From Piscinibacter sp. (lineage in GTDB: Bacteria > Pseudomonadota > Gammaproteobacteria > Burkholderiales > Burkholderiaceae_C): DNA of 64,000 nucleotides. The stretch is from assembly GCA_016706565.1 (NCBI GenBank), contig JADJJI010000005.1, positions 534,001 through 598,000 on the forward strand. Direction: 5' to 3'. The notes under the pieces are model-generated. The model was not told the origin of the DNA, searched no databases, and saw only the letters and a list, made by a program, of their open reading frames with translations. Positions 45,910 through 56,851 of the stretch are shown in pieces; within the stretch, counting starts at the first letter, position 1; each line of letters opens with the position of its first letter. Both the position numbers and the translations under genes were made by a program.

Positions 45910-46779
45910 CTACTCCGGCCGCGCGTAGCGCTTGGCGCGCAGGTTTTTCTTGATCTCCTGCAGCATCGGCCGCAGCTCGCCGGGCAGTCGCAGCGCGACC
46001 GCGGTGGTCAGGATGTCGATCACCATCAGGTGCAGCAGGCGCGACACCATCGGGCTGTAGCGGTCGTAGTCTTCCGGGTGGTCCACCGCGAGCAGGATCT
46101 GGTTGGCGCCGCCTTGCGCCATCTGCGCCAGCGGGCTGCCGCTGGCGGTCACGACGATCAGCGTGGCGCCCTTGCGGCGGGCGATCTCGGCCACGTCGAC
46201 GAGGTCGCGGCTACGCCCGGAGTTGCTGATGATCACGGCGCAGTCGCCCGGCGCCAGCATGGTGGCGCTCATCACCTGCACGTGGCCGTCGCTCACCGCG
46301 GCGGCGTTCACGCCGAGGCGGAAAAACTTGTGCTGCGCGTCCTGCGCCACGATGCCCGAGTTGCCGACACCGTAGAACTCGATGCGCTTGCCGCTCTTGC
46401 CGGTTTCAGTGAGTGCCGCGATGGCGCGCTCGAAAGCATGGCTGGCGGCGTCGTTGCGGTACTTGAGCAGCGCGCTGACCGCGTTGTCGATCACCTTGAC
46501 GACGATGTCGGAGGTCTTGTCGTCCTCGTCCACCGCGCGATGGACGAAGGGCACACCTTCGTTGACGCTGCCGGCGAGCTTGCGCTTGAAGTCGGCCAGC
46601 CCGTCGTAGCCGACGCTGCGGCAAAAGCGCACCACCGTCGGCTTGCTGACATGCGAACGCTCGGCGAGCTCGACCACCGGCAGCGTCGCGAAGGCCCGAG
46701 GGTCGGTCAGCAGCAGCTTGGCCACGCGCTGCTCGGCCGGCGGCAGCGCGGGGATCGAGGCCTTGATGCGATCGAGCAT
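45910..46779 (-). CDS. hexR: HexR/RpiR-family transcriptional regulator
   Basis: A 289-residue regulator with an N-terminal RpiR helix-turn-helix (AERSHVSKPTVVRFCRSVGY) and a SIS sugar-phosphate domain (about 125-260; EFYGVGNSGIVAQDAQHK, VIISNSGRSRDLVD). HexR normally binds 2-keto-3-deoxy-6-phosphogluconate and controls zwf, edd, eda and gap genes. It follows zwf with 5 bases between, so it is co-transcribed with its likely target. ATG 46779 is preferred; a GTG at 46788 would overlap the zwf stop. Confidence 0.9.
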   Translation of the reverse strand: MLDRIKASIPALPPAEQRVAKLLLTDPRAFATLPVVELAERSHVSKPTVVRFCRSVGYDGLADFKRKLAGSVNEGVPFVHRAVDEDDKTSDIVVKVIDNAVSALLKYRNDAASHAFERAIAALTETGKSGKRIEFYGVGNSGIVAQDAQHKFFRLGVNAAAVSDGHVQVMSATMLAPGDCAVIISNSGRSRDLVDVAEIARRKGATLIVVTASGSPLAQMAQGGANQILLAVDHPEDYDRYSPMVSRLLHLMVIDILTTAVALRLPGELRPMLQEIKKNLRAKRYARPE

Positions 46780-46784
46780 GCCGC

Positions 46785-48230
46785 TCACTGTTCCTCGGCC
46801 CAGGCGAAGCCGTCGCGGGCGACGAGCGCGCTGGCGGCGGCCGGGCCCCAGGTGCCGGCGGCGTAGGGCCGCGGGCCGGTGCTGTCGCGCGTCCAGGCAT
46901 TCAGGATCGGCTCCACCCAGCGCCACGCCTGCTCCTGCTCGTCGCTGCGCACGAACAGGTTCAGCTTGCCGGCGATGGCGTCGAGCAGCAGGCGTTCGTA
47001 GCCGCCGACGCGGTTTTCGGCGAAGGCCTTGTCGAAGTCGAGGTCGAGGAACACCGGCGCCAGCGCGTCGCTCTGCCCTGAGCCCTTGGCGGCCAGCAGG
47101 TGCAGCTCCAGGCCGTCTTCCGGCTGCAGCTTGATGACCAGCTTGTTGGGCTGGTTCAGGCCCGGGAAGATGCTGTGCGGCGTGGGCCGGAAGTTGACGA
47201 CGATCTGCGCGTCGCGCGCGGCCAGCCGCTTGCCGGTGCGCAGGTAGAAGGGCACGCCGGCCCAGCGCCAGTTCTGCACTTCGGTGCGCAGCGCGACGAA
47301 GGTCTCGGTCTGGCTGCCCGGCGGCACCTTCACCTCCTCGAGGTAGGCCAGCGCCGGGCTGCCGTCGCAGTTGCCGGCGCGGTACTGGCCGCGCACCACG
47401 TCGCGTGCCACGCTCTCGTCGTTGAAGGGCTTCAGCGAGCGCAGCACCTTGAGCTTCTCGTCGCGGATCGCGTCGGCGTCGTTGCGGCTGGGCGGCTCCA
47501 TCGCCACCATGGTCAGCAGCTGCAGCGCGTGGTTCTGGATCATGTCGCGCAGCGCGCCGGTGCGGTCGTAGAAGTCGCCGCGCGTGCCCACGCCGATGCT
47601 CTCGGCCAGCGTGATCTGGATGTTGGCGATGCTCTCGCGGCGCCACAGCGGCTCGAACAGCGCGTTGCCGAAGCGCAGCGCCATCAGGTTCTGCACCGCC
47701 GCCTTGCCCAGGTAGTGGTCGATGCGCAGCGCCTGCGTCTCGGTGAAGGCGCCGCGCACCACGCGGTTGATCTCCTGCGCACTGGCCAGGTCGTGGCCGA
47801 GCGGCTTCTCGAGCACCACGCGAACGTTCGGCCCGTTCAGGCCGACCTTGCCGAGCTGCTCGCAGATCTGCGGAAACAGGTGCGGGCTGGTGGCCAGGAA
47901 CAGCACCACCGTGTCGGCCTGGCGCTCGTCGACCCAGGCCTTCAGGCCGGCGTAGTGCTCGGGCAGAGAGAGATCCATGCGCCGGTAGCGCAGCATGTCG
48001 GCGAAGCGGGCGAACTCCTCGTCGCTCGGGCGCTTGGCGCTCTCCACCTCGACGAAGCGCTCCTTGATGAAGGCGCGGTAGTCGTCGTCGCTGCGCTCGT
48101 CGCGGGCGACCGAGAGGATGCGGCCGCCCGTGGGCAGCTTGCCGTGGCGCCAGGCCTGGAACAGCGCCGGCATCAGCTTTCGCCAGGTGAGGTCGCCGGT
48201 GCCGCCGAAGAAGACGAGGTCGAAGGACAT
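46785..48230 (-). CDS. zwf: Glucose-6-phosphate 1-dehydrogenase
   Basis: A 481-residue enzyme that oxidises glucose 6-phosphate to 6-phosphogluconolactone. The Rossmann motif GGTGDLTWRKL lies at the N-terminus and the catalytic signature RIDHYLGKAAVQNL near residue 170 (His active-site motif), with EKPLGHDL upstream of it. Phosphogluconolactonase and Entner-Doudoroff genes are not in the window. It is divergent from the polyol importer, with a HexR-like dyad about 30 bases before its ATG. Confidence 0.95.
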   Translation of the reverse strand: MSFDLVFFGGTGDLTWRKLMPALFQAWRHGKLPTGGRILSVARDERSDDDYRAFIKERFVEVESAKRPSDEEFARFADMLRYRRMDLSLPEHYAGLKAWVDERQADTVVLFLATSPHLFPQICEQLGKVGLNGPNVRVVLEKPLGHDLASAQEINRVVRGAFTETQALRIDHYLGKAAVQNLMALRFGNALFEPLWRRESIANIQITLAESIGVGTRGDFYDRTGALRDMIQNHALQLLTMVAMEPPSRNDADAIRDEKLKVLRSLKPFNDESVARDVVRGQYRAGNCDGSPALAYLEEVKVPPGSQTETFVALRTEVQNWRWAGVPFYLRTGKRLAARDAQIVVNFRPTPHSIFPGLNQPNKLVIKLQPEDGLELHLLAAKGSGQSDALAPVFLDLDFDKAFAENRVGGYERLLLDAIAGKLNLFVRSDEQEQAWRWVEPILNAWTRDSTGPRPYAAGTWGPAAASALVARDGFAWAEEQ

Positions 48231-48540
48231 GTCGATGAACCCGGTGTCGAACCGGGCGACGTAACTAAGTTTCAGTCGTCATGATGCATGAGTTTCTTTG
48301 ATGGGTCAATGCGAGCCCAGCACCGGCCGTTTGCGCTGCCTGCAGTTACGGCCCCGGGGCGCCGACGGGAGGCTCCAACGACGCTGGTTGCGCCAACTGC
48401 GGGAAAACACTATCGATCGGTGCAAAGAAGTACAGAAGCCGGCCGCCAGAGTATCAACGGGCGATTCGTTCGGCCACTAAATTTCCGCTGCCGTCGTGAC
48501 CATCGTCACCGGGACTCGAACCACACAAGGAGACAAGACC
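48231..48540. promoter_or_regulatory. Divergent promoter region between zwf and the polyol operon, with HexR-like dyad
   Basis: About 310 non-coding bases, less GC-rich than the genes around it. At 48260-48274 CGTAACTAAGTTTCA is an imperfect dyad (GTAACT against AGTTTC) that resembles HexR sites of the type TGTAATTAAATTACA in layout. It lies 30 bases before the zwf ATG. On the other side AAGGAGA precedes the ATG at 48541. I could not place -35/-10 boxes with confidence. Confidence 0.5.
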
Positions 48541-49845
48541 ATGAAGCTGAAGGCTTCCCTTTCGCTGATCTTCGGCCTGAGCGCCGCGTTCGCGGTGTCG
48601 GCCGGCGAGCTCGTCATCGCCACCGTCAACAACGGCCACATGATCGAGATGCAGAAGCTCACGCCGCACTTCGAGAAGGCCAACCCCGGCATCAAGCTGA
48701 AGTGGGTGACGCTGGAAGAGGGCACGCTGCGCTCTCGCGTGACCACCGACATCGCCACCAAGGGCGGCCAATTCGACGTGATGACCATCGGCATGTACGA
48801 GACGCCGATCTGGGGCAAGAAGGGCTGGCTCAACGAGCTCAAGACCGACGCCGCCTACGACGTCGACGACCTGCTGCCGGCCATGCGCAACGGCCTGTCG
48901 GTGGACGGCAAGCTGTACGCCGCGCCGTTCTACGGCGAGAGCTCGATGCTCATGTACCGCAAGGACCTGACCGACAAGGCCGGCATCACCTTCGCCGAGC
49001 GCCCGACCTGGGAAGACGTGCGCAACGCCGCCGCCAAGATCCACGACCCGAAGGCCGGCGTGTACGGCATCTGCCTGCGCGGCAAGCCGGGCTGGGGCGA
49101 CAACATGGCCTTCCTGACGACGATGGCGAACAGCTTCGGCGCGCAGTGGTTCGACATGTCGTGGAAGCCGCAGCTCGAGAGCAAGCCCTGGAAAGATGCG
49201 GTCACCTTCTACGTCGACCTGCTGAAGAAGTACGGCCCGCCCGGCTCGAGCGCGAACAGCTTCAACGAGATCCTGGCGCTGTACAACGAAGGCAAGTGTG
49301 GCATGTGGATCGACGCCACCATCGCAGCTTCGTTCATCACCGATCCGAAGCAGAGCAAGGTGGCCGACAAGGTGGCCTTCGCGCAGGGTCCGCAGGCCGT
49401 CACCGCCAAGGGCGCCAACTGGCTGTGGGCCTGGGCGCTGGGCATCCCGGCGAGCACCAAGAACGCGGCCGACGCGCAGAAGTTCGTCGCCTGGGCCACG
49501 TCGAAGGACTACATCAACCTGGTCGCCAAGGAGAAGGGCTGGGCGTCGGTGCCCACCGGCACGCGCAAGTCGACCTACGCGAACCCGGAGTTCCTGAAGG
49601 CCGCGAAGTTCGCCGACGCCGAGAAGAAGGCGATCGACAGCGCCAACCCGAACGACAGCACGCTGCCCAAGAGCCCGTACGTCGGCGTGCAGTTCGCGGC
49701 CATCCCGGAGTTCCAGGCGATCGGCATCGCGGTGGGCCAGCAGATGAGCGCGGCCCTGGCCGGCAAGGTGACGGTCGACGCGGCGCTGAAGGCCTCGCAG
49801 CAGGCCGCGGATCGTGAGATGCGCAAGGGCGGGTATTACAAGTGA
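48541..49845 (+). CDS. Polyol (mannitol/sorbitol/arabitol) ABC importer binding protein
   Basis: A 434-residue family 1 solute-binding protein with signal peptide LSLIFGLSAAFAVSAGE and mature start LVIATVNNGHMIEMQKLTPHFE, typical of SmoE/MtlE polyol binders. Further family features are PFYGESSMLMYRKDL and GANWLWAWALGIPAST. AAGGAG precedes the ATG. It leads an operon with two permeases, one ATPase and two dehydrogenases for sugar alcohols, so the ligand is a C5 or C6 polyol. A stem-loop after its stop probably limits expression of the genes behind it. Confidence 0.88.
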   Translation: MKLKASLSLIFGLSAAFAVSAGELVIATVNNGHMIEMQKLTPHFEKANPGIKLKWVTLEEGTLRSRVTTDIATKGGQFDVMTIGMYETPIWGKKGWLNELKTDAAYDVDDLLPAMRNGLSVDGKLYAAPFYGESSMLMYRKDLTDKAGITFAERPTWEDVRNAAAKIHDPKAGVYGICLRGKPGWGDNMAFLTTMANSFGAQWFDMSWKPQLESKPWKDAVTFYVDLLKKYGPPGSSANSFNEILALYNEGKCGMWIDATIAASFITDPKQSKVADKVAFAQGPQAVTAKGANWLWAWALGIPASTKNAADAQKFVAWATSKDYINLVAKEKGWASVPTGTRKSTYANPEFLKAAKFADAEKKAIDSANPNDSTLPKSPYVGVQFAAIPEFQAIGIAVGQQMSAALAGKVTVDAALKASQQAADREMRKGGYYK

Positions 49846-49859
49846 CCCCCCCGTAGCGC

Positions 49860-49892
49860 CTGGCGGCGCTCCCCCCCAGGGGGCGCCGCCAG
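49860..49892 (+). repeat. GC-rich intergenic stem-loop between binding protein and permease genes
   Basis: CTGGCGGCG (49860-49868) pairs exactly with CGCCGCCAG (49884-49892), and C/G runs inside extend the stem. A CCCCCC run lies just before it, and shorter dyads (CCGGCGGAGCCGG and CGGATCCG) follow to about 49916. I recall similar C-rich intergenic elements as dispersed repeats in Burkholderiales. Here it would separate a highly expressed binding-protein message from the permease message, as the malE-malF elements do. Confidence 0.55.
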
Positions 49893-49946
49893 CGGACCGG
49901 CGGAGCCGGATCCGCGGCGGCCGCTTGATCTCGTTGAGGGCACACC

Positions 49947-50804
49947 ATGAATCGACTGCTTCCCCGCGCGCTGATGGCGCCTGCGGTGGTCACGCTCTTC
50001 CTGTGGATGATCGTGCCGCTGGTGATGACGATCTATTTCTCGGTCGTGCGCTACAACCTGATGCAGCCCGGCCCGAAGGACTTCCTCGGCCTGGCGAACT
50101 TCGAGTACTTCGTCACCGACCCGGACTTCGGCCCCTCGGTGCTGAACACGCTGATGCTGCTCGGCTCGGTGATCGCCATCACGGTGATCCTCGGCGTCGC
50201 GCTGGCGCTGCTGGTCAACGAGTCATTCCCGGGCCGCGGCATCGTGCGCGTGCTGCTGATCTCGCCCTTTTTCGTCATGCCCACGGCCAATGCGCTGCTG
50301 TGGAAGCACATGATGATGAACCCGGTGTACGGCGTGCTCGCGCAGGTGGCGATCTTCTTCGGCAGCACGCCGGTGGACTGGCTCACCGACCACCCGCTGT
50401 TCTCGGTGATCCTGATGGTGGCGTGGCAGTGGCTGCCTTTCGCCTGCCTGATCTTCATCACCTCGTTGCAGAGCCTGGACCGCGACCAGATGGAGGCCGC
50501 CGGCATGGACGGCGCCAACGCGCTGCAGAAGTTCTGGTTCCTCACGCTGCCGCACCTGGGCCGGCCGATCGCGGTGGGCGTGATGATCGAGATGATCTTC
50601 CTGATGAGCGTGTTCGCCGAGATCTTCACCACCACCGGCGGCGGGCCCGGCAACGAGAGCACCAACGTCGCCTTCCTGATCTTCAAGCAGGCGCTGATGA
50701 ACTTCGACGTCGGCGTGGCCTCGGCCGGCGCGCTGTTCGCCGTCGTGCTGGCCAACATCGCCGCGGTGTTTCTGATCCGCATGATCGGCAAGAACCTCGA
50801 CTGA
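49947..50804 (+). CDS. Polyol ABC importer permease 1 (SmoF/MtlF-like)
   Basis: A 285-residue inner-membrane protein with six membrane segments and the MalF-type coupling loop EAAGMDGANALQKFWFLTLP. The start at 49947 follows TTGAGGG. It pairs with the second permease, 11 bases downstream, to form the channel. The 100-base gap before it holds the stem-loop described separately. Confidence 0.9.
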   Translation: MNRLLPRALMAPAVVTLFLWMIVPLVMTIYFSVVRYNLMQPGPKDFLGLANFEYFVTDPDFGPSVLNTLMLLGSVIAITVILGVALALLVNESFPGRGIVRVLLISPFFVMPTANALLWKHMMMNPVYGVLAQVAIFFGSTPVDWLTDHPLFSVILMVAWQWLPFACLIFITSLQSLDRDQMEAAGMDGANALQKFWFLTLPHLGRPIAVGVMIEMIFLMSVFAEIFTTTGGGPGNESTNVAFLIFKQALMNFDVGVASAGALFAVVLANIAAVFLIRMIGKNLD

Positions 50805-50815
50805 CGCCTGGACTG

Positions 50816-51637
50816 ATGACCATGAAGCACCTTGCATTGATCGTCCGCACGCTGGCGGCCTGGAGCATCACCCTGCTGATCGTCTTCCCGCTGATCTGGC
50901 TGGTGATCACCGCCTTCAAGACCGAGCAGCAGGCCATCGCGATCCCGCCGCAGCTGTTCTTCACGCCCACGATGGAGAGCTTCCACGAGGTCGACGAACG
51001 CAGCGACTACTTCCTTTTCGCGAAGAACTCCGTCATCACCAGCGTCGTGTCGACACTGCTGGGCCTGCTGATCGCCGCCCCGGCGGCGTACTCGATGGCC
51101 TTCTTCCGCACGAAGCGGACCCGCGACATCCTGATGTGGATGCTGTCGACCAAGATGATGCCGGCAGTGGGCGCCCTCGTTCCGATCTACGTGATGGCGC
51201 AGACCGCGGGCCTGCTGGACTCGCTGACGGCACTGATCATCGTCTTCACGCTGTCCAACCTGCCGATCATGGTGTGGATGCTGTACTCGGGCTTCAAGGA
51301 CATCCCGCCCGACATCCTCGAGGCCGCGCGCATGGACGGCGCGAGCATCTGGGGCGAGTTCCTGCACGTGATCCGGCCGCTGGCGATGGGCACGCTCGCC
51401 TCCACCGGGCTGCTGTGCCTGGTGCTGAGCTGGAACGAGGCGTTCTGGTCCTTGAACCTGAGCTCGGCCAAGGCCGGCACGCTGGCCACGCTGATCGCCT
51501 CGTACTCCAGCCCCGAAGGCCTGTTCTGGGCCAAGTTGTCGGCCGCGTCGCTGATGGCCATCGCGCCCATCGTCGTGGTCGGCTGGTTCAGCCAGAAGCA
51601 GCTCGTGCAGGGCCTGACCTTCGGCGCCGTCAAGTAA
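50816..51637 (+). CDS. Polyol ABC importer permease 2 (SmoG/MtlG-like)
   Basis: A 273-residue MalG-type permease with six membrane segments and coupling loop EAARMDGASIWGEFLHVIRP. Two in-frame ATGs (50816, 50822) are possible starts and the difference is two residues; neither has a strong ribosome site, so translation is probably coupled to the preceding permease. The ATPase gene begins 20 bases after its stop. Confidence 0.9.
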   Translation: MTMKHLALIVRTLAAWSITLLIVFPLIWLVITAFKTEQQAIAIPPQLFFTPTMESFHEVDERSDYFLFAKNSVITSVVSTLLGLLIAAPAAYSMAFFRTKRTRDILMWMLSTKMMPAVGALVPIYVMAQTAGLLDSLTALIIVFTLSNLPIMVWMLYSGFKDIPPDILEAARMDGASIWGEFLHVIRPLAMGTLASTGLLCLVLSWNEAFWSLNLSSAKAGTLATLIASYSSPEGLFWAKLSAASLMAIAPIVVVGWFSQKQLVQGLTFGAVK

Positions 51638-51657
51638 GAACTCCGGGAGACACCACC

Positions 51658-52719
<1,062 letters not shown>

Positions 52720-52721
52720 GC

Positions 52722-53450
52722 ATGGCCGCGCCCCTGCAAGGCAAGGTGGCCGCCATCACCGGCGCGGCCTCGGGCATCGGCCTGGCGAGCGCCGAGGCGA
52801 TGCTGGCTGCCGGTGCGCGCGTGGTGCTGGTCGATCGCGACGCGCAGCGCCTGGCCGCCTTGCGCGAGCGGCTCGGCGAGAACGCGCTGCCGCTGGTGCT
52901 GGACCTGCTCGACCCTGCGGCCTGCAAGACGCTGCTGCCGAAGGTGCTGGCGCTGGCCGGCCGGCTCGACGTCTTCCACGCCAACGCCGGGCTCTACGTC
53001 GGCGGCGACCTCGTCGATGCCGACGTCGATGCGATCGACCGCATGCTCCACCTGAACGTCAACGTCGTGATGAAGAACGTGCACGACGTGCTGCCGCACA
53101 TGATCGAGCGCGGTTCCGGCGACATCATCGTCACGAGCTCGCTGGCGGCGCATTACCCGACGCCCTGGGAGCCGGTGTATGCCGCCTCCAAGTGGGCGAT
53201 CGACTGCTTCGTGCAGACGGTGCGGCGCCAGGTCTTCAAGCACGGCATCCGCGTCGGCGCGATCTCGCCCGGCCCGGTGATCACCGCGCTGCTGGCCGAC
53301 TGGCCGCCCGAGAAGCTGAAGGAGGCGCGCGAATCCGGCAGCCTGATCGAGGCGTGCGAGGTGGCCGAGGTCGTGCTCTTCATGCTCACCCGCCCGCGCG
53401 GCATGACCATCCGCGACGTGGTCATGCTGCCCACCCACTTCGACTTGTAG
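52722..53450 (+). CDS. Short-chain dehydrogenase, probable polyol dehydrogenase
   Basis: A 242-residue classical SDR. It has the NAD(P) motif [11 protein letters not shown] in [10 protein letters not shown], the catalytic Ser in TSSLAAHY and YAASK. GGGAGG at 52708-52713 fits ATG 52722; a GTG at 52716 is the alternative. It sits between the polyol importer ATPase (2 bases after its stop) and the arabinitol-type dehydrogenase (9 bases before its start). A sorbitol, galactitol or ribitol dehydrogenase role is likely; the sequence does not decide the substrate. Confidence 0.83.
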   Translation: MAAPLQGKVAAITGAASGIGLASAEAMLAAGARVVLVDRDAQRLAALRERLGENALPLVLDLLDPAACKTLLPKVLALAGRLDVFHANAGLYVGGDLVDADVDAIDRMLHLNVNVVMKNVHDVLPHMIERGSGDIIVTSSLAAHYPTPWEPVYAASKWAIDCFVQTVRRQVFKHGIRVGAISPGPVITALLADWPPEKLKEARESGSLIEACEVAEVVLFMLTRPRGMTIRDVVMLPTHFDL

Positions 53451-53459
53451 GTGACCGCG

Positions 53460-54857
53460 ATGAACACCATGCTGCACCTGGGCCTGGGCTCCTTCCACCG
53501 CGCCCACCAGGGCGTCTACCTGCACGAGCTGATCAAGACCGGCGACACCTCGTGGACGCTGGCCGGCGGCAACACCCGCCCCGACATGGCCGAGACCCTG
53601 GCCGCGCTGGCGGCGCAGGGCGGCGCCTACACGCTCGAGACCATCTCGCCGGCCGGCGAGCACCGCTACGAGCGCATCACTTCGATCCGCAAGGTGATCC
53701 CCTATGCCGCCGACCTCGCCGGTCTGATCGCCGAAGGCGCGAGCCCGGCGACGAAGATCATCTCGTTCACCGTCACCGAGGCGGGTTACTACCTCGATGC
53801 GAAGAACCGGCTCGACCTGAACTTCGCCGACCTCGCCGCCGACCTGCAGGCGGCGAAAGCTGGCCGTCCCGGGAGCACGATCTATGCGGCGCTCACGGCG
53901 ATCCTGCGCGCGCGCCGCGCCGCCGGGGCCGGGCCGGTCACGCTGCTGAACTGCGACAACCTGCGCCACAACGGCGACCGCTCGCGCAGCGGCCTGCTGC
54001 AGTTCGTCGACCTGCTCGGCGACAGCGACCTGCGCGCGTGGATCGAGGCGAACACGACCAGCCCGAACGCGATGGTCGACCGCATCACGCCGCGCCCGGC
54101 GCCCGAGGTGCGCGAGCGTGTCAAGGCCGCCACCGGCGTCGACGACCCGGCCGCGCTGATGGGCGAGAGCTTCATCCAGTGGGTGATCGAGGACCGTTTC
54201 GCCGCCGGCCGGCCGGCCTGGGAGAAGGTGGGCGTGGAGATGGTGACCTCCGTCGACCCCTACGAGGAGGCGAAGATCCGCCTGCTCAACGCCACGCACA
54301 GCTGCATCGCCTGGGCCGGCACGCTGGCCGGCTTCCTGTACATCCACGAGGGCACGCACGACGCCGAGATCCGCCGGCTCGCCCACGACTACGTCACCGA
54401 CGACACGATTCCTTGCCTTCATTCGCCCGGGAAGCCGAGCCCGATCGACCTGGCCGCCTACCGCGACATCGTGCTCGACCGCTTCGGCAACCCGGCCATC
54501 CGCGACACCAACCAGCGCGTGGCGATGGACGGCTACAGCAAGATCCCCGGCTTCATCGTGCCGACGATCCGCGAGCGGCTGGCGGCGAACGCCTCGATCG
54601 CCAGCGTGGCAATGCTGCCGGCGCTGTTCCTCGCCTACCTGCAACGCTGGCACCGCGGGCAGATCCCCTACACCTACCAGGACCAGGCGATGGACCCGGC
54701 ATCGGCGCACGCGATCTGCGAGTCGGCCGACCCGCTGGCCGCCTTCGCTGCAGACAAGGTATTGTTCGGGCCACTGGCCGGCGACGAGCGCCTGGTCGCC
54801 GCACTGCGCACCGCGAGCGCGCGGGTGGCCGACTTCGTGCAGCGCCGCAGCCCTTGA
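53460..54857 (+). CDS. dalD: D-arabinitol 4-dehydrogenase-like polyol dehydrogenase (mannitol dehydrogenase family)
   Basis: A 465-residue long-chain mannitol/arabinitol dehydrogenase. The N-terminal [20 protein letters not shown] and [12 protein letters not shown] are typical of DalD. The catalytic Lys and Asn/His pattern of the family is seen in the C-terminal domain ([17 protein letters not shown]). It would oxidise D-arabinitol to D-xylulose, or mannitol to fructose, with NAD. ATG 53460 is preferred to a GTG at 53451. No xylulokinase or fructokinase is in the window, so the pathway must be completed elsewhere. Confidence 0.85.
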   Translation: MNTMLHLGLGSFHRAHQGVYLHELIKTGDTSWTLAGGNTRPDMAETLAALAAQGGAYTLETISPAGEHRYERITSIRKVIPYAADLAGLIAEGASPATKIISFTVTEAGYYLDAKNRLDLNFADLAADLQAAKAGRPGSTIYAALTAILRARRAAGAGPVTLLNCDNLRHNGDRSRSGLLQFVDLLGDSDLRAWIEANTTSPNAMVDRITPRPAPEVRERVKAATGVDDPAALMGESFIQWVIEDRFAAGRPAWEKVGVEMVTSVDPYEEAKIRLLNATHSCIAWAGTLAGFLYIHEGTHDAEIRRLAHDYVTDDTIPCLHSPGKPSPIDLAAYRDIVLDRFGNPAIRDTNQRVAMDGYSKIPGFIVPTIRERLAANASIASVAMLPALFLAYLQRWHRGQIPYTYQDQAMDPASAHAICESADPLAAFAADKVLFGPLAGDERLVAALRTASARVADFVQRRSP

Positions 54858-54893
54858 TCACGACGCCACCGAGACGATTCCGAAAGACCCGCC

Positions 54894-55820
54894 ATGGCCC
54901 TGCAACGCGTCCGCAGCCCGGAGCTGGAGCACGATGTCGGCCGCACGCCCAACCTGGGCTACGAGCCGGCGGGCACCTATGGCTTCGTGCGCTTCCTCGA
55001 GCACGGTTTCCCGAACCCGCTGGTGCGCTGGCACTACCACGAGGAGTACGAGCTGCACCTGATCGTCGCCACGCGCGGCAAGGTGTTCGTGGGCGACTAC
55101 ATCGGCCAGTTCGAGCCCGGCCACCTGGTGCTGACCGGCCCGCGCCTGCCGCACAACTGGATCTCCACCGAGGTGCCCGAGGGCGGCGTGGCGCTGCGCG
55201 ACATGGTGCTGCAGTTCGCCGATGCGCCGCTGCGCCAGGCGGCGGCGCAGATCCCGGAGCTGGCCGAGGCGCTGCCGCTGCTCGAGCGGGCGCGCTACGG
55301 CATCGAGTTCTTCGGGCTGTCCGAGCGCATGCGCGAGCGCATCACGCGCGTCAAGCAATTGCACGGGCTGCAGCGCTTCGCCGAGTTCACCGAGCTGCTC
55401 GGCGAGCTGGCCGGCAGCAACGACTACCGGCTACTGTCCACCGTGCAGCTGCAGAGCTTCGACGACGACGCGGCGCTGGCGCGCATCAGCGGGATCGTCG
55501 ACTTCCTCACCGAGCACTACAGCGAGAACTTCTCGATGGCCGACCTGTGCGCGCGGCTGGACATGACGGAGAGCAGCTTCTCGCGCTACTTCCGCCGCGC
55601 CACCGGCAACAGCTACACCGACTTCGTCAACCGGCTGCGCATCAACAAGGCCTGCCAGCTGCTGATGGAGACCGACCGCTACATCACCAACGTCTGCTAC
55701 GACGTCGGCTTCAACAACGTGGCCAACTTCAACCGGCGCTTCCTGCAGATCAAGGGCATGACGCCGAAGGAATTCCGCCGCCAGTCCGAGGCCCGCTTCG
55801 GCCAGGTTACCAACGGATAA
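54894..55820 (+). CDS. AraC-family regulator of the polyol operon
   Basis: A 308-residue activator with a cupin N-terminal domain ([33 protein letters not shown]) and two C-terminal helix-turn-helices ([42 protein letters not shown]). It is the last gene before a palindrome-containing gap and is 36 bases after the dehydrogenase gene. Mannitol and arabitol operons in this order commonly carry such a regulator, which would respond to the polyol. Confidence 0.88.
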   Translation: MALQRVRSPELEHDVGRTPNLGYEPAGTYGFVRFLEHGFPNPLVRWHYHEEYELHLIVATRGKVFVGDYIGQFEPGHLVLTGPRLPHNWISTEVPEGGVALRDMVLQFADAPLRQAAAQIPELAEALPLLERARYGIEFFGLSERMRERITRVKQLHGLQRFAEFTELLGELAGSNDYRLLSTVQLQSFDDDAALARISGIVDFLTEHYSENFSMADLCARLDMTESSFSRYFRRATGNSYTDFVNRLRINKACQLLMETDRYITNVCYDVGFNNVANFNRRFLQIKGMTPKEFRRQSEARFGQVTNG

Positions 55821-55837
55821 CAAGCCGGCCGAACGGT

Positions 55838-55853
55838 GGCGGCGCGCGCCGCC
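55838..55853 (+). terminator. Self-complementary GC palindrome after the AraC gene
   Basis: A perfect 16-base palindrome GGCGGCGCGCGCCGCC lies 17 bases after the AraC stop and 50 bases before the transaldolase start. It has no T run, so it may mark an mRNA 3' end or attenuate read-through into tal. TGGAGG at about 55867-55872 is too far upstream to be the tal ribosome site. Confidence 0.35.
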
Positions 55854-55903
55854 GCCCGGGTTCTAATGGAGGGCGTGATCCTGCCGCTCCCACCGTGTGC
55901 CCC

Positions 55904-56851
55904 ATGAACCAGCTCGACCAGCTCAAGCAGTACACCACCGTCGTCGCCGACACCGGCAACTTCAGGCAGCTTGCCGCCTTCGCGCCGCGCGACGCCACCA
56001 CCAACCCATCGCTGATCCTCAAGGCGGTGCAGCAGCCCGAGTACGCACCGCTGCTGGCCGAGACGGTGGCCGCACACAAGGGCCAGCCGCTGGACGAGAT
56101 CGTCGACCACGTGCTGGTGCGCTTCGGCCGCGAAATCCTCAAGGTGGTGCCGGGGCGCGTGTCGACCGAAGTCGATGCGCGGCTGAGCTTCGACACCGCC
56201 GCCACCGTGGCGCGGGCGCGCCGCATCATGGCGCTGTACGAGGATTCGGGCATCGGCCGCGAGCGCGTGCTCATCAAGGTGGCGTCGACCTGGGAGGGCA
56301 TCCAGGCGGCGCGCATCCTGCAGCACCAGGGCATCCAGTGCAACCTGACGCTGCTGTTCGCCTTCTGCCAGGCGGTGGCCTGCGGTGATGCCGGCGTGCG
56401 GCTGATCTCACCCTTCGTCGGGCGCATCTACGACTGGCACAAGAAGGCCGCCGGCGCCGCCTGGGACGAAGCCGCGAACAGCGGCGCCAACGACCCCGGC
56501 GTGAAGTCGGTGGCGCAGATCTACACCTACTACAAGCGCTTCGGCATCGACACCGAGGTGATGGGTGCGAGCTTCCGCAACATCGGGCAGATCCTCGCGC
56601 TGGCCGGCTGCGACCTGCTCACCATCAGCCCCGAGCTGCTCGCGCAACTGCAGGCGGGCAGCGCGCCGGTGGCGCGTGCGCTCGACCCGGCGGTGTGCAC
56701 GAAGGCGCAGGTGCATGCGCTGAGCTTCAACGAGGCGAGCTTCCGCTGGGCGCTCAACGAGGATGCGATGGCCACCGAGAAGCTGGCCGAAGGCATCCGC
56801 GCCTTCGCCGCCGATGCCGCCAAGCTCGACAAGATGATCGGAGCCCTGTGA
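55904..56851 (+). CDS. tal: Transaldolase
   Basis: A 315-residue class I transaldolase with [12 protein letters not shown] near the N-terminus, the Schiff-base Lys in [11 protein letters not shown] (near residue 129), and [13 protein letters not shown] followed by [11 protein letters not shown]. It transfers dihydroxyacetone units in the non-oxidative pentose phosphate pathway, fitting pentitol or hexitol use next door. Its stop overlaps the pgi start by one base (TGATG). Confidence 0.94.
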   Translation: MNQLDQLKQYTTVVADTGNFRQLAAFAPRDATTNPSLILKAVQQPEYAPLLAETVAAHKGQPLDEIVDHVLVRFGREILKVVPGRVSTEVDARLSFDTAATVARARRIMALYEDSGIGRERVLIKVASTWEGIQAARILQHQGIQCNLTLLFAFCQAVACGDAGVRLISPFVGRIYDWHKKAAGAAWDEAANSGANDPGVKSVAQIYTYYKRFGIDTEVMGASFRNIGQILALAGCDLLTISPELLAQLQAGSAPVARALDPAVCTKAQVHALSFNEASFRWALNEDAMATEKLAEGIRAFAADAAKLDKMIGAL

